Shown: one piece after another, positions 1 through 11,027 of the stretch
How positions within the stretch are numbered: position 1 is the stretch's first letter
How the letters are laid out: every line of letters starts with the position of its first letter
Assembly: GCA_031761405.1 (NCBI GenBank)
Contig: JASEVX010000097.1
Coordinates: 435,289-499,288, forward strand
Origin: Serripes groenlandicus
Lineage: Eukaryota > Mollusca > Bivalvia > Cardiida > Cardiidae
Direction: 5' to 3'
DNA: 64,000 nucleotides
Translations under genes and position numbers: made by a program
Notes under the pieces: generated by a model
Databases searched by the model: none
What the model saw: the letters and a program-made list of their open reading frames with translations, nothing else
What the model was told of the DNA's origin: nothing

Positions 1-410
1 TGGGTAATCTTTAAAAAATGAATGATGTTTCATTTTAATTACAACAAATTACAGTATAATTCTAGAAACTGTAAAAACAAAGTTAACCAAACTATGCAAT
101 AGGCAGGGCCGTAACGTGACATTATATTATTTGTAAATGCAGCATGTCATCGCTTGGCGATTTTGGTCATTCTTATTTAATAGACGACAAGGTGTCATCG
201 GTTCCCATAGATTAAGTTGTCTCTGCTTCCTTCCGTTATGAATACTTCGCTGTTTTCACGATTTCATACGATTTCTAAAATTCATTGGATTCGTATTCGG
301 TTTTTCATGTTTCAATCGAGATGAACGATTCGTACCAACTGGTTTTCGCTCTTTGCTCTTTGGGAACTGACTTGACCATTTTCTTTCGTTTATTTTTCAG
401 TTCTCTTCTG
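1..410. other. AT-rich sequence, nothing recognised
   Basis: No open frame, RNA or repeat structure that I can support. The stretch ends where an inverted duplicate shared with the 26-kb region begins. Confidence 0.5.
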
Positions 411-705
411 GCATGTTCAAAACGATTAAACTGATATTACAAACAAACAAAACAGGCTTAATAATTCTTGCTATATGTAAACTATACATGTGAACTTTCA
501 TAATGCTCAATCTTAATCATAAATATCTTTAATTTACTTCGTATTTTTGTTTATATACTCCCGTTTTTGCTATCATACTTCTGTTACTTCTTGTTCTTGT
601 TCTTGTACATCCTGTCTGTTTGCACAGATTATTTAAATATATTTATCTGCGCCTGTTTCCTTTAAGTCATGCTTCAAAATCATGCACGGCGTCATTGATG
701 ATTTG
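411..705 (+). repeat. Dispersed repeat, inverted copy at 25,925-26,615
   Basis: Reading + here and - in the 26-kb region gives the same sequence. Shared blocks include CTGGCATGTTCAAAACG, TTAATAATTCTTGCT, ATATACTCCCGTTTTT, CATCCTGTCTGTTTGCACAG and CTTCAAAATCATGC. The 26-kb copy carries about 430 extra bases (about 26,005-26,430) between the two halves, so this is either the uninterrupted form or a deleted one. No coding frame is conserved between the copies. I read it as an unclassified dispersed repeat. Confidence 0.6.
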
Positions 706-770
706 CATCAAAATTCTTCTTGTAATTAATTGTTTTAAAAGGATTTGCTTGGTGTTAGCAGAGACACTAT

Positions 771-820
771 ATTACAGCAGGGTCTTTCAAATAGTACTAT
801 TTGAAAGACCCTGATTACAG
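771..820. mobile_element. 36-bp perfect palindrome flanked by 7-bp direct repeats
   Basis: Positions 778-813 are a perfect inverted repeat with no loop: an 18-base arm starting CAGGGTCTTTC followed by its exact complement. It is bounded directly by ATTACAG at 771-777 and ATTACAG at 814-820. A palindrome inside an exact direct repeat is what a minimal foldback insertion with a target-site duplication would leave. The CAGGG end resembles hAT-type termini, although hAT usually duplicates 8 bases. Classification is tentative. Confidence 0.5.
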
Positions 821-1122
821 GGATATGAAACGAATCGATAAGCTCCGTTATCTTCGCCTCGCTGTAAGAAAAGCGGACATTAGCCCCTCTGGTCATTATC
901 CACTTCGTAAATTCATTTCCGCGATGGCAATCGATGTAGATAGACAGATGTTTTATTGAAATTAATAAGTTTAAAAAGGAATAACCGTGAATGTAAGTAC
1001 ATAACATAATTTCTATCTTTATTTCTTACATTTACGTTAATTTTGAGCTTGTATTTAAACACAAAATGATAGTTATTGCAATGAGTTTCTGAAGTCGATT
1101 TTTTTCCACAAAATTGTGGTAA

Positions 1123-1605
1123 AAAAAGTCAAAACGAAGAATACAGGCTATGTGTAGGACCGTCCTGTGTTCTATATTGTCGTTAGAAACATATTTAAAT
1201 TATATATTATAAAGGATCAATGATCAAACTTTGTTCTAATCATTTTAATATAGCTGATGTTTGCCGAGAATTTTCTAGAATTGTTTGTAGAACTTGTGAA
1301 AGAATGAGATGAATTTTAAAAAAGATGACGGCCATTTTGTCAAAATAACAAATAGGTGCTATGCAACACATCTGTTAGTGTTCAATAGTGCTATTATAAA
1401 CACATTCAAAGGTCAGATTGTAAATGTTAAATGATCAATCTTGGCTTAAATTATTTTTACAAACCTGGTGTATGCAATGAAGAATCTAATATTGTTGGAG
1501 AAAAAAATGATAACAAATGGGATGAATTTTAACAAATCTGTGCTCAATAAAGTCAAATTTAAGAAATCACGCTATGTGTAGGACCGTCCTGTGTTATATT
1601 ATTGA
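1123..1605 (+). repeat. Duplicated block upstream of LINE ORF1 (possible 5'UTR monomers)
   Basis: The motif GCTATGTGTAGGACCGTCCT occurs at 1147 and again at 1571, 424 bases apart. Flanking text also recurs (an AGTCAAA stretch before it, weaker GATCAAT and GATGAATTTTAA blocks between). The second copy ends just before the ORF1 start at 1666. Repeated 5'UTR monomers that act as promoters are known from several non-LTR retrotransposons; that this block has the role is inference. Confidence 0.4.
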
Positions 1606-1665
1606 TATAAGCGGCCATCATAACCGAGAAAAAGTGTATTTAAATTGTTTTAGAAGGTTTAATTT

Positions 1666-2446
1666 TTGGACAGTGCTAATTATAAGTGTTTAATCTCAAT
1701 GCCTAAAGGAAAAAATAACGTTAAAAATAGTGATAAAGGTGACAAAAGTGACAAAAAACGCAAAGCTGTATCACCATTGTTTGACCAGCGTGACCAAACA
1801 AGTAAAACCGGTTTATGCACGGGTGGGGAACGCACGGGTGGGGTCAGTAATAACAATAACAAAGGACAAGTGAGTACATGTGGATATTTACAACAGCCTA
1901 CATTCTACTATAATGGTAGTAACAGTCAGATAGACATATCTAATATGGCATATCAACAACTTTCACCGTACAATCACCAGCAACATGTGTTACCAGGGAC
2001 CCCTTTACAAAATCAGAATGCGCCTATGTTTAATACATTCCAAGGCCCACATCTATCACAATCACCCATCATGCAAGGTATCCCTTCTGGATCGCAAACT
2101 TTATACAACCTGCCAGCGTCCCATGAACCACCAGGTTGGGCATCGGAGATTATTGATGACATCAAACAAATCAAACACTGTCTCAAAAATCGAGAATATT
2201 GAAAAGACAGTAAACAGTATTCAGCTAAAATTGTCAGATCTTGATATAAAAGTGAACCAAATAGATGACAGGGTATCGCAAGTAGAGAACTCCTGCTCTT
2301 TTATCAGTGAGCAGCACGACGAACAAAAACAAAATTTAGACAAGTCAAAAAAAGAAATTCAAACGCTTCAAAACTGGTTTTATAACACCCTTCTCAACAT
2401 TCTTAAATTCTGCAGCAGACAAATTCGAAATCATCCTTGGCAATAA
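1666..2446 (+). pseudogene. LINE-type ORF1 remnant with coiled coil, frameshifted
   Basis: The first frame (1666-2202) starts MDSANYKCLISMPKGKNN and has a basic K/D-rich segment followed by a Q/N/P-rich linker. Near 2165-2175 the frame is lost, but an overlapping frame continues with a clear heptad pattern (residues reading SKIENIEKTVNSIQLKLSDL) up to about 2380. The order basic N-terminus, low-complexity linker, coiled coil matches ORF1 proteins of non-LTR retrotransposons, which bind RNA and trimerise. No nucleic-acid-binding domain or reverse transcriptase follows on this strand, so the element is truncated after ORF1. Assignment rests on architecture, not on a recognised domain. A host low-complexity protein is possible but the frameshift argues against it. 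Confidence 0.45.
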
Positions 2447-2449
2447 ATT

Positions 2450-3365
2450 TTGGAAATATATCTATTTATAAGATTGTAAATGTAATTATGATTAAAATAA
2501 AAGGCAATTTTTTTTCATAAAAGCAAAAAAATGCTCATGAATCTTGACTGTCAAGCAATTTCTTTTTTCTATTTTTTTTTATCAAAAGAAGTTTATTATT
2601 ATTTATATGTCACAGTTGAATTGGACGTAGATATTGGCTCATAAGTAGTTAAAAATAAATCTTAAAATAAAATTCCATGTTTAGATATCATGTATCCTCT
2701 TATGCTTGAAAAGGATGCATTCATGTATTCACCGCATATTTCATAAATATTCAAATCCAAATCCCAGGTAACAAAATCCTCCTTTCCATATGCTATTTAC
2801 GATCAACAGCACGTATTTCAAATTGAACAAGTACACGTATATACAAATGAACATTGAACAAGTATATATCACATTCTATATACATATATAGATGGAGACA
2901 ATTGTAACTGTTTGACGGCTCAAACAAGTGTGAAACAGAAAAAACGATCAACACCTTCACAAAATATTGAAGTAAATATAAATTGTAGTTATAATTACCC
3001 TAAAGAGCTTACATACATATGTAACATACCGTGCTCGAACTTAATAACCATCGGTTCAAAACAGTTTATTAACTCAATGGTTACATGACAATATGAGCAA
3101 TAACAAAATACATACAATATACATTTGAGGCTTATAACATATATTATTTAAATAATAAATATTGCAGAAGTTTGGCAGTGATATATTCTAAGAATTTGTA
3201 TCAGAGGGAGAGTACCCTACACATACTAAAGAATCAAAATTCATAAAAATGACTTATGATATATGATACTGTATTAAACAAAAATGATTTTCAAATTTAG
3301 TTACGTTTACAATGAGAATTCTCTGTAAATATTACTCAAACGTCAGTTAAATTTTACAAGAATTT
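2450..3365. other. AT-rich non-coding stretch between two LINE pieces
   Basis: No supported gene. The part next to 3,365 may be the 3' untranslated end of the minus-strand LINE fragment that follows. The part next to 2,450 may be the decayed end of the plus-strand element. Confidence 0.3.
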
Positions 3366-3368
3366 CTT

Positions 3369-3850
3369 TTATAAATAGACATATTTTCTGTATTCTATCG
3401 TATTGGTTGTTTTGATATTCATTAATTCATTAAAACTATGGATATTGTGTCTTTTATAGTATTTGCCGTTAAGTAAACGTTTTCTATTTGAGCAAAAATA
3501 TTGACATTCTAATAAGTAATGATATTCATCACCTACACCTGAATCGCACAATTGACATTTACGCATATTTAAATCGGTGCCATTCCAACAACCGGTTTCA
3601 ACAGGAAGTCTGTGGTTACGTGTTCTAAACCGTATTACATATTTTAACAATTTTGTTGGTGTATGTATCAAATAGTTTTCAAATTCGAAATGAATTTTCA
3701 ACAATTGAATACCAGTCATTGACAAACATGTCTGACAGTAATATAGTGTTCCTGGTGTTAGGAATGATATTTTTAATTGATGAAAGGAAAACGTGCGTAA
3801 AGTGTTTAATTAGTGCACAGGACAGTTATATACTCAATGTTTATGTTCGT
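3369..3850 (-). pseudogene. LINE ORF2 C-terminal fragment, frameshifted
   Basis: On the minus strand, 3725-3369 encodes a C-terminal tail with RFRTRNHRLPVETGCWNG followed by a cysteine motif RKCQLCDSGVGDEYHYLLEC. This is the conserved block downstream of the reverse transcriptase domain in many animal non-LTR elements (usual consensus RTRNHRLPVETGRW, then C-x2-C...H...C). Upstream, about 3850-3715, a second frame reads LLSDMFVNDWYSIVENS, matching the segment that normally precedes it, so a frameshift lies near 3,705-3,720. Stops appear beyond about 3,855 and no RT or endonuclease domain is present. This is a dead 3' fragment. Confidence 0.7.
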
Positions 3851-4074
3851 AAAATAAAATAAATGATTTTGTATTACTGTGTACATTTTTTCATTTTATT
3901 CATTTATGTTGGTATGATTACAAAAGGAAATAAAATGGAAACCCGTTGATCTAACCTAAAAAGGGTTCATTTTCCCGACGTTAATTACGTCACATATAAA
4001 CCCAAGATATGCCATAATGCACCACAGACGTTCCAAATTCATTGTTGGGGTGGTAATTTCGTCGGAGGTCACCA

Positions 4075-4330
4075 CAAACTATCACATGTATGCTGGTAAC
4101 CTCTGGCGCGGTCTAACAGATCGATCGTAATGTAGAACCAGGACGACTAAAACACTTTTCTGTTTCATTTTTTGCAACAGTCTGGTAACCTCTGGCGCGT
4201 TGTAACAGCCCGTAAATTGATTCCTAGACGGTCAAAATCATTTCAACAAATAATCGTTATAACAAGACAAGCATGTTTAAAGACTGGTTGCCTCTGGCAC
4301 GGCTTAAAAACGTGAAAGTTAATGATCATT
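4075..4330 (+). repeat. Three degenerate tandem copies of a ~90-100 bp unit
   Basis: The block CTGGTAACCTCTGGCGCG occurs at 4093 and 4182, with a decayed third copy (CTGGTTGCCTCTGGCAC) at 4284, giving spacings of 89 and 102. Nothing coding is associated. Confidence 0.55.
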
Positions 4331-4565
4331 TTTTAAATACGCAAGAGAGACTCGCCTTGACGTGAATCTTGGGCTTCAACCCTACGTTGTGCAAAGGGTA
4401 TGGAGAAAAAAGGAGACATGAATACAAATAAAAATGTTATTACAAATTCGTAGATGTACAAAACTATTTAATATAAACATGAAATGAAGCAATATTTTTC
4501 CTCAAAATATTTGACGATCAGTCATGTTCATTATCAAGGTCTTGTTTTTGGCTGAATGATTGTTC

Positions 4566-4770
4566 GGTGTATTACGCCGCTTTCAACTAGCATGCCATCA
4601 CGGAGTTTCCGGGTCTAAATTACCAGTACTACTGGTACATTTATCCTGACACAAGCCAGTCAGTCGTAATAGTAACCCCGCAACCTTGAGCGCCAAGGAG
4701 GGCAGCCGTTACGACCATTTTCAAAGGTTTTGGTATGACCAGACCGGGGATTCGGAGGCGGACGCTAAAC
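4566..4770 (-). mobile_element. SINE family B copy
   Basis: Minus-strand reading gives the family's order: CCGGTCTGGTCATACCAAA, a CTTGGCGCTCAAGGTTGCGGGG block, TTACGACTGACTGG, AGGATAAATGTACCAGTA, then the tail CCGTGAT...GAAAGCGGCGTAATACACC. The same order recurs throughout this window. Tails of this type belong to widespread molluscan SINEs. The tRNA-like head is mostly lost where the neighbouring inverted-repeat element begins. Confidence 0.65.
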
Positions 4771-5878
4771 GGTGTGTTCCCGGAACGCCTACTCGACTTA
4801 AGTGTATCGCGCAATTAGGGGGCCTTGTAAAGGGTAAATTATAGATTTATTTTGTAGATGACTTTGGAACTCTTTTTTATAAACTTTTGATAAAAGTATT
4901 AAATATTTAAATAGTAAATTTTGTAAATATAATTATCATGTTTTACGTTCTTACAGTTTGATAGCTATTAATTAATTAATAATTAACTTCAATTTAATCC
5001 ATTATTAATTTGTATTTAATTTGGTTTTAACATGTAGCACAAACAAATTATCATTCAAACACACAAAATATTTGCCCTTTGAATTAAAGCTTTATGTTCT
5101 TACAGTTTGATAGCTATTAATGTTGAAGGATGTCACAGTAAACTAAAAACCCAACATGCCCACCCTAATATATTCACGGCCATACAAATATTTAAAGACG
5201 TTCCGAACTGCAACGATATCAACATAATTCAGAGAGCTGCAGGTGGAAATACAAGACCACAAACCCAACGGTACCTGAACATTGATCGTCGCCTGATAGT
5301 TCTCAAAGAGAGATACCAAACTGGAGTGATTGATTTAATGACTGATGTGGACTCAGCATCCCAACTCATCCAGTTGGGAGCTAAATTGTGTGAAAATAGC
5401 ATCTATCTAATGTGCTGTTGTATATATGTATATGTTTTATCTGTACTATGCATACACAAGAATTTTTACAAATACTCATTTTCTATATTATGTTGATTAA
5501 TATGATAACAAATAACACTAGTTTAAATTGTATTATTTTGTGTAGCACCCTAACCTGTTGCCGTTTTAGAAAGTGTACCACTTGAAATTGTTGTGGGGAA
5601 AGTAGCCTTCGCTTTTAACATGCATTGGCCCATTGCAATCACATTTCATCCAAATACCATTTTTTTTCAACTGTAAAAGTTTTGAAGTGTTTAAATTCAG
5701 ATTGAAGCGTAATACATACAAAATAAAATTTTTTGTTTATAAAAGAAAAAATCTGACCATGTTCAATTATCTTATCAATTAAGTCCACATAAATCTATCA
5801 CTTATAATTTCCTTTAAAAGGCCCCCTAATCCTCAATTTTGACCAGGTAGAGATTAAATCGAGTAGGCGTTAACACAC
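4771..5878. mobile_element. Inverted-repeat DNA element enclosing a MULE-like fragment
   Basis: Left arm 4786-4834 reads CGCCTACTCGACTTAA...ATTAGGGGGCCTTGTAAAGG. The right arm 5811-5869 is its imperfect complement (CGCCTACTCGATTTAA...ATTAGGGGGCCTTTTAAAGG). A GTGTGTT block outside both arms suggests they extend a little further. Between them lies an AT-rich interior with one transposase-like exon. No target-site duplication is evident. The combination supports a decayed Mutator-like (MULE) element. Confidence 0.5.
5096..5425 (+). pseudogene. MULE-like transposase C-terminal fragment
   Basis: After an acceptor-like TTCTTACAG the frame reads INVEGCHSKLKTQHAHPNIF, then TAIQIFKDVPN, and later IDRRLIVLKERYQTGVIDLM. 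The pattern 'NxxEGWHxxL...HPNIFxxIxxFKxE...' followed by a basic stretch and an 'LKExYxxGxIxL' segment is the C-terminal region after the catalytic core in animal MULE/FLYWCH-associated transposases. Here the usual Trp of EGWH is Cys, no DDE core is present, and the frame runs into low-complexity sequence. It is a decayed fragment. The acceptor text TTCTTACAGTTTGATAGC is also duplicated upstream at about 4949. Confidence 0.5.
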
Positions 5879-6034
5879 ATATTCAACTACCCTATGGCAT
5901 ACCCATGTCAAATTAACAGGCATTTGATGAAACTTCACGAAGGCGGTTGATTGACGATTGGGAATAAAAAATCTATGCTCGAGGAAGCATTAACCGACAC
6001 TTTCCTGCAGGTTGAGTTTGAGGAAGTGATATGG

Positions 6035-9000
6035 CCGTGCTTTCAACAGAGTTTAACTGGCATCCTGGCATATGTCTGGTGAAAGTGACACACTCTGGCT
6101 CCCAGACACGCTAGCCGGATTTATCGCAGCCGGCTGCAAAACCCAGCCGGAGTTGGGACGACAGAGTGGCTCCCACCCTCGTTTTGGCGTGCCTATTGCT
6201 CGAGATAGATGGATTGGACGGTGGATTGAAGCATGCCAGGTGAAAGCGCCGCAAACTGACTTCCTGTTGCATGACATCCTGTTTCGCCAAGTTCCGTCAG
6301 CCGGCTGCCATGCACAGCCGGGGTTGGGATTTCCCGACATATTCCCGACTTTGCACCCGTCCTGTTCGAATTAGAGAGCTTAACTGGCATCGTGACATGT
6401 GTCAGGTGAAAGTGCCTCACTCTGGCTCCGAGTTGCACTAGCCGGATTCCGCCCGGATTTATCGCAGCTGGTTGCAATGTTCACATGAAGTTGTCGTTTT
6501 GGCAGGCCAACTCCGGCTAACTCCGGCTGGAAATTGCTGGATATTCTCGAGTTTAACTGGCATCCTGACATATATGTCAGTTGAAAGTGACACACTCTGT
6601 CTCCCAGAAACGCTAGCCGGATTCCACCCGGATGTATCGCAGCCGGCTGCAAAACCCAGCCGGAGTTGGGATTTCCCGACATATTCCCGACTTTGCACCC
6701 GTCCTGTTCGAATTAGAAAGCTTAACTGGCATCGTGACATGTGTCAGGTGAACGTGCCTCACTCTGGCTCCGAGTTTCACTAGCCGGATTCTGCCCGGAT
6801 TTATCGCAGCTGGCTGCAATGTTCACATGAAGTTGGCGTTCTGGCCAAGTCTACAGCCCAACTCCGGCTGTATATTGCTCGATATTAGAGTTTAACTGGC
6901 ATCCTGGCATATGTCAGGTGACAGTGACACACTCTGGCTCCCGGACACGCTACGCGGATTCCACCCGGATTTATCGCAGCCGGCTGCAAAATCCAGCCGG
7001 AGTTGGGACGACAGAGTGGCTCCCACCCTCGTTTTGGCGTGCCTATTGCTCGAGATAGATGGATTGGACGGTAGATTGAAGCATGCCAGATGAAAGCGCC
7101 GCAAACTGACTTCCTGTTGCATGACATCCGGTTTCGCCAAGTTCCGTCAGCCGGCTGCCATGCACAGCCGGAGTTGGGATTTCCCGACATATTCCCGACT
7201 TTGCACCCGTCCTGTTCGAATTAGAGAGCTTAACTGGCATCGTGACATGTGTCAGGTGAAAGTGCTTCACTCTGGCTCCGAGTTGCACTAGCCGGATTCC
7301 GCCCGGATTTATCGCAGCTGGCTGCAATGTTCACATGAAGTTGTCGTTTTGGCAGGCCAACTCCGGCTAACTCCGGCTGGAAATTGCTGGATATTCTCGA
7401 GTTTAACTGGCATCCTGACATATATGTCAGTTGAAAGTGACAAACTCTGGCTCCAAGAAACGCTAGCCGGATTCCACCCGGATGTATCGCAGCCGGCTGC
7501 AAAACCCAGCCGGAGTTGGGATTTCCCGACATATTCCCGACTTTGCACCCGTCCTGTTCGAATTAGAAAGCTTAACTGGCATCGTGACATGTGTCAGGTG
7601 AAAGTGCCTCACTCTGGCTCCGAGTTGCACTAGCCGGATTCCGCCCTGATTTATCGCAGCTGGCTGCAATGTTCACATGAAGTTGGCGTTCTGGCAGCCC
7701 AACTCCGGCCAACTCCGGCCAGCTCCGGCTGGAAATTAGAGAGTTTAACTGGCATCCTGACATATATGTCAAATGAAAGTGACACACTCTGGCTCCCAGA
7801 CACGCTAGCCGGATTCCACCCGGATGTATCGCAGCCGGCTGCAAAACCCAGCCGGAGTTGGGCCGACAGAGTGGTCTCACCCTCGTTTTGGCGGGCCTAT
7901 TGTTCGAGATAGATGAATTAGACGGTAGATTGAAGCATGCCACGTGAAAGCGCCTCAGTCTGGCTCCGAGTCGCACAAGCCGGATTCCACCCGGATTTAT
8001 CGCAGCTGGCTGCCATGTTCAGATGAAGTTGGCAGTTTGGCCAAGTCTACAGCCCAACTCCGGCTGTATATTGCTCGATATTAGAGAGTTTAACTGGCAT
8101 CCTGGCATATGTCCCAGACACGCTAGGCGGATTCCACCCGGATTTATCGCAGCCGGCTGTAAAACCCAGCCGGAGTTGGGCCGATAGAGTGGCTCCCACC
8201 CTCGTTTTGGCGTGCCTATTGCTCGAGATAGATGGATTGGACGGTGGATTGAAGCATGCTAGGTGAAAGCGCCGCAAACTGACTTTCTGTTGCATGACAT
8301 CCGGTTTCGCCAAATTCCGTCAGCCGGCTGCCATGCACAGCCGGAGTTGGGATTTCCCGACATATTCCCGACTTTGCACCCATCCTGTTCGAAGTAGAGA
8401 GCTTAACTGGCATCGTGATATGTGTCAGGTGAAAGTGCCTCACTCTGGCTCCGAGTTGCACTAGCCGGATTCCGCCCGGATTTATCGCAACTGGCTGCAA
8501 TGTTCACATGAAGTTGTCGTTTTGGCAGGCCAACTCCAGCTTACTCCGGCCGGAAATTGCTGGATATTCTCGAGTTTAACTGGCATCCTGACATATATGT
8601 CAGTTGAAAGTGACACACTCTGGCTCCCAGAAACACTAGCCGGATTCCACCCGGATGTATCGCAGCCGGCTGCAAAACCCAGCCGGAGTTGGGATTTCCC
8701 GACATATTCCCGAATTTGCACCCGTCCTGTTCGAATTAGAAAGCTTAACTGGCATCGTGACATGTGTCAGGTGAAAGTGCCTCACTCTGGCTCCGAGTTG
8801 CACTAGCCGGATTCCGCCCGGATTTATCGCAGCTGGCTGCAATGTTCACATGAAGTTGGCGTTCTGGCAGCCCAACTCCGGCCAACTCCGGCTGGAAATT
8901 AGAGGGTTTAACTGGCATCCTGACATATATGTCAAATGAAATTGACACACTCTGGCTCCCAGACACGCTAGCCGGATTCCACCCGGATGTGTCGCAGCCG

Positions 9001-9255
9001 GCTGCAAAACCCAGCCGGAGTTGAGCCGACAGAGTTTAACTGGCATCCTGGCATATGTCAGGTGAAAGTGACACATTCTGGCTCCCAGACACGCTAGGCG
9101 GATTCCACCCGGATTTATCGCAGCCGGCTGCAAAACCCAGCCGGAGTTGGGCCGACAGAGTGGCTCCAACCCTCGTTTTGGCGTGCCTATTGCTCGAGAT
9201 AGATGGATTAGACGGTGGATTGAAGCATGCCAGGAGAAAGCGGATTGAAAAGCAC
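6035..9255. repeat. CAGCCGG-rich satellite with ~850-bp higher-order unit
   Basis: Blocks of about 150-200 bp are strung together. A block typically starts GAGTTTAACTGGCATCCTG, then CACTCTGGCTCC, GCTAGCCGGATTCCACCCGG, ATCGCAGCCGGCTGCAAAA and CCAGCCGGAGTTGGG. Larger copies repeat with a period near 851: the GTTTTGGCGTGCCTATTGCTCG block occurs at about 6181 and 7032, then at about 8206 and 9177 where extra blocks are inserted. Many short frames are open on both strands because unit spacing and composition lack stops, but none is consistently conserved or family-like. I regard it as non-coding. Confidence 0.8.
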
Positions 9256-10118
9256 GCATGGTTAATACAGTCGGAGTTGCCGGAGTTTCGCTTATTCGGC
9301 TGGTTAATACAGCTTGTGTTACTGGAATTCCATCTGTTCCGCCTGTTCCGGCTGGTTTATACAGCCGGAGTTCCGCCTGTTTCGGTTGGTTTATACAGCC
9401 GGAATTCCGCCTGTTCCGGCTGGTTTATACAGCCGTAGTTCCGACTGTTCCGGCTGGTTGATACAGCCGGAGTTCCGCCTGTTCCGGCTGGTTTATACAG
9501 CCGGAGTTCCGCCTAATCCGGCTGGTTTATACAGCCGGAGTTCCGCCTGTTCCGGCTTGTTTATACAGCCGGAGTTCCGCCTGTTCCGGCCGGTTTATAC
9601 AGCCGGAGTTACGCCTGTTCCGGCTGGTTTATATAGCCGGAGTTCAGCCTGTTCCGGCTGGTTTATACAGCCGGAGTTCCGCCTTTTCCGGCTGGTTAAT
9701 ACAGTCGAAGTTGTCGGAGTTCCGGCTGTTCAGGATGGTTAATACAGCCGGCTGTTCCGACTGGTTAATACAGCCGACGTACCTGGAGTTCCGACTTTAC
9801 CGGCTGGTAAATACAGTCGGTGTAGACGGAGTTCCAGCTGTTCCGGCTGCTTTATACAGCCGGAGAAGCCTGAGTTGCGGCTGGTTAATACAGCCGGAGT
9901 AGCCGGAATGATGATATACGGCTGGTAAGTACAGTCGAAGTAATAGGAAATACAGCTTATCCGGCCGGTTTATACAGCCGGAGTAGCCGGAACTCCGGCT
10001 ATTCCGGCTGGTTAATGCAGCCGGAGTAGACGGAACTCCGGCTGTTCCGGCTGGTTGCTACAGCCGGAGTAGCCGGAGTTCCGGCTATTCCGGCTGTTCC
10101 GGCTACTCCGGCTTACTT
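9256..10118. repeat. 34-bp minisatellite with internal inverted repeat
   Basis: The unit GGCTGGTTTATACAGCCGG plus AGTTCCGCCTGTTCC recurs every 34 bases (for example GCTGGTTTAT at 9351, then 9385, 9419). It becomes irregular from about 9,700. Each unit contains CCGGCTG and its complement CAGCCGG around a short AT spacer, so each could form a hairpin. The CAGCCGG motif is shared with the preceding satellite, from which the array probably grew. Because 34 is not a multiple of three, the frame shifts in every unit, which argues against coding. Confidence 0.8.
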
Positions 10119-10129
10119 CACGCACATGT

Positions 10130-10628
10130 TTAAAGGCGTATGCTACAGTTTTTTCACAAAGAAATTACCAATCATAGAATTTCTTTATTCTTTGTATATT
10201 ATTAGTACATACAATAACTGGTTAATAATCGATCTAAAAAAAAATATTGGCCTTTCAATGACATGTGACACCATTTCGACCTTGAAAAACAGCTTAATAT
10301 ATTTGTTTTCATATTTTTCTCACAAATTCTCTTTTCATATTGATTTAAATTCTATATTTAAAGTTATATATTAACTTAAATATGATTTGTAGTTTTCATT
10401 TTCTTTTTGTGTGTGTGTTTCAGGTTTTCGGCCAAAATGCCTATATTTGTGCATTTGATGAAATTGGTCATGTCATTGACAGACGAATATTATTTTTTTT
10501 TAATCGATAACATATTATTATTTTTTCTTATTTCTACTAGTTATTGTATGTACTAACAAAATACAAAGAAAAAAGAAATTCCATGATTGGGACATTTTTT
10601 GATAAATAACTGTAGCATACGCCTTTAA
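10130..10628. mobile_element. Non-autonomous DNA transposon with ~75-bp inverted ends and TTAA
   Basis: The left end AGGCGTATGCTACAGTT (from 10134) is mirrored at the right end (to 10624). Similarity continues inward for about 75 bases, including CAATCATRGAATTTCTTT. TTAA borders both ends (10130-10133 and 10625-10628), the target of piggyBac and Kolobok-type transposases. The interior has no credible transposase. The open frame at 10126-10374 is AT-rich and shows no family features. Confidence 0.7.
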
Positions 10629-10629
10629 T

Positions 10630-11020
10630 ACATATATACAGGTAATAGAGCATACAGTGACAATCACATTATCGTTTTTTGGGATAGGGGCGTTTCGCCA
10701 CTATACCATACTCAGGCTGCTTTCGAAAAGTCGGATTACGGCTGCAACCACAGTCCACATGTGTATAAAAATCGAGTTTTGATTGGTTATGATCTGCCTT
10801 TTCAACGATTTCATTGGTTCGACCGAATCACGAAAAATCCTCCGCTTGCATTAATTAATGAGACAAAATAGTTCCAACGCGTGAAACACACTCTGAACTA
10901 TGACTGACCTCAATGTCAGTGGTGTTAGGTAACGTCGACCGTGCTGTGACCCCATTAGTTTACAACAGTCGACTTATATAGATAGAGAAATGTACCTGCA
11001 AATCACCGTAAATACAATTA
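10630..11020. other. Unassigned sequence
   Basis: Nothing supported. The stretch carries no long frame and no repeat I could match elsewhere in the window. Confidence 0.3.
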
Positions 11021-11027
11021 TTGAAAG

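Noticed and set aside
6053..8966. Many ~100-codon frames on both strands with common peptide blocks (e.g. AAINPGGIRL)
   Set aside because: Copies of one satellite block read in different frames. Blocks differ by frame-breaking indels and no domain is recognisable.
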